NCBI GenBank assembly: GCA_019689775.1
Contig: JADGGV010000257.1
Coordinates: 1-6,170 of the forward strand
Length of the DNA: 6,170 bases
Source of the DNA: Gemmatimonadota bacterium
Lineage (GTDB): Bacteria > Gemmatimonadota > Gemmatimonadetes > Longimicrobiales > RSA9
Direction: 5' to 3'
Under the pieces are notes generated by a model, which was given only the letters and a program-made list of their open reading frames with translations, searched no databases and was not told the origin of the DNA. Below, in pieces: positions 5,919 through 6,170 of this stretch; position 1 is the first letter of the stretch, and every line of letters starts with the position of its first letter. Position numbers and translations under genes: made by a program.

Positions 5919-6170
5919 ATGGGCGGGCGCGAGCGCGGCGCGGGCGAGCGGATCTGCATCGTCCTCCTCACCGGCCTGGGCGACGTCGTCCATGGGCTGC
6001 CGCTGGTCAACGCGCTCCGGCGCCAGGACCCCACGCGCCACATCACCTGGATCGCCGAGCCGATGCCGGCGCAGCTCCTGGTCGGGCACCCCGCCGTCGA
6101 CGACGTCGTCGTCTACGAGAAGCGGCGCGGCGCCGCCGGCGTGCGCGACCTCTGGCGCGCGCTGCGGCGC
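5919..6170 (+). CDS. ADP-heptose:LPS heptosyltransferase family protein (GT9), N-terminal part
   Basis: The first 84 codons of a gene that continues beyond the window. The translation has the GT9 N-terminal signature: first strand 'RICIVLLTGLGDVVHGLP' (11-28, compare the family pattern of a strand followed by LGD-hh-H-hP), then 'VNALRRQDPTRHITWIAEP' and 'LLVGHPAVDDVVVYEK', the second and third strands of the Rossmann-like acceptor domain. Family members add L-glycero-D-manno-heptose to Kdo or to the preceding heptose of the LPS inner core on the cytoplasmic side. The start is ATG 5919, the first candidate after an in-frame TAG at 5901; a weak purine-rich CGGAA (5908-5912) lies 6 bases upstream. 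It sits 15 bases after the previous gene, in the same direction, so it is likely in the same operon. Heptosyltransferase I, II or III cannot be separated from this fragment. Confidence 0.88.
   Translation, partial: MGGRERGAGERICIVLLTGLGDVVHGLPLVNALRRQDPTRHITWIAEPMPAQLLVGHPAVDDVVVYEKRRGAAGVRDLWRALRR

Noticed and set aside
4695..6089. A 464-codon minus-strand open frame opposite the 3' glycosyltransferase genes.
   Set aside because: Shadow of the plus-strand genes; composition is Arg/Ala/Val/Asp-rich with no recognisable family, while the plus strand carries clear GT4, GT-like and GT9 motifs.
1..6170. Search for mobile elements, tRNA/rRNA genes, CRISPR repeats and attachment sites.
   Set aside because: No transposase or integrase motifs, terminal inverted repeats, tandem spaced repeats or tRNA-like cloverleaf sequence were found by reading; the window is continuous coding sequence apart from 376-502 and gaps of 12 and 15 bases.

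Overview
The window is a densely packed, all plus-strand stretch of very GC-rich bacterial DNA (by eye about 70% or more). It holds six genes, of which the first and last are cut by the window edges. The content points to a Gram-negative (diderm) bacterium: a TonB-type energy-transducing protein, a lipid A/LPS-type ABC exporter, two GT-B-fold glycosyltransferases and a GT9 heptosyltransferase. A PorX-like response regulator (receiver plus PglZ/alkaline-phosphatase domain) is best known from Bacteroidota, but the base composition does not fit typical Bacteroidota. A high-GC lineage related to the FCB group (for example Gemmatimonadota or Candidatus Eisenbacteria) would fit. That placement is inference and cannot be settled from this window.

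Layout: bases 1-375 encode the 3' part of a TonB-family protein (Pro/Ala linker plus C-terminal domain). The only sizeable noncoding stretch follows, 376-502 (127 bases). It contains a terminator-like hairpin, a second hairpin and a plausible promoter. Next comes what looks like one operon: porX-like regulator (503-2059), MsbA-type ABC exporter (2056-3912, ATGA overlap), GT4 glycosyltransferase (3925-5040, GTG start with a clear Shine-Dalgarno), a divergent glycosyltransferase-like gene (5037-5903, GTGA overlap), and the start of a heptosyltransferase (5919 to the window end). No gap between these genes exceeds 15 bases.

Working model: the glycosyltransferases and heptosyltransferase build an LPS/LOS core or similar glycolipid on the cytoplasmic face of the inner membrane, and the MsbA-like protein flips it outward. 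The promoter-proximal regulator combines an intact phosphoacceptor receiver with an apparently intact metal-dependent phosphatase/phosphodiesterase active site, so it may tie a phosphorylation or nucleotide signal to cell-envelope glycolipid output. In Bacteroidota, PorX controls type IX secretion, whose cargo is anchored to a special LPS. Its translational coupling here to an LPS-type exporter is the most interesting observation in the window. No RNA gene, mobile element, CRISPR array or long repeat was seen.
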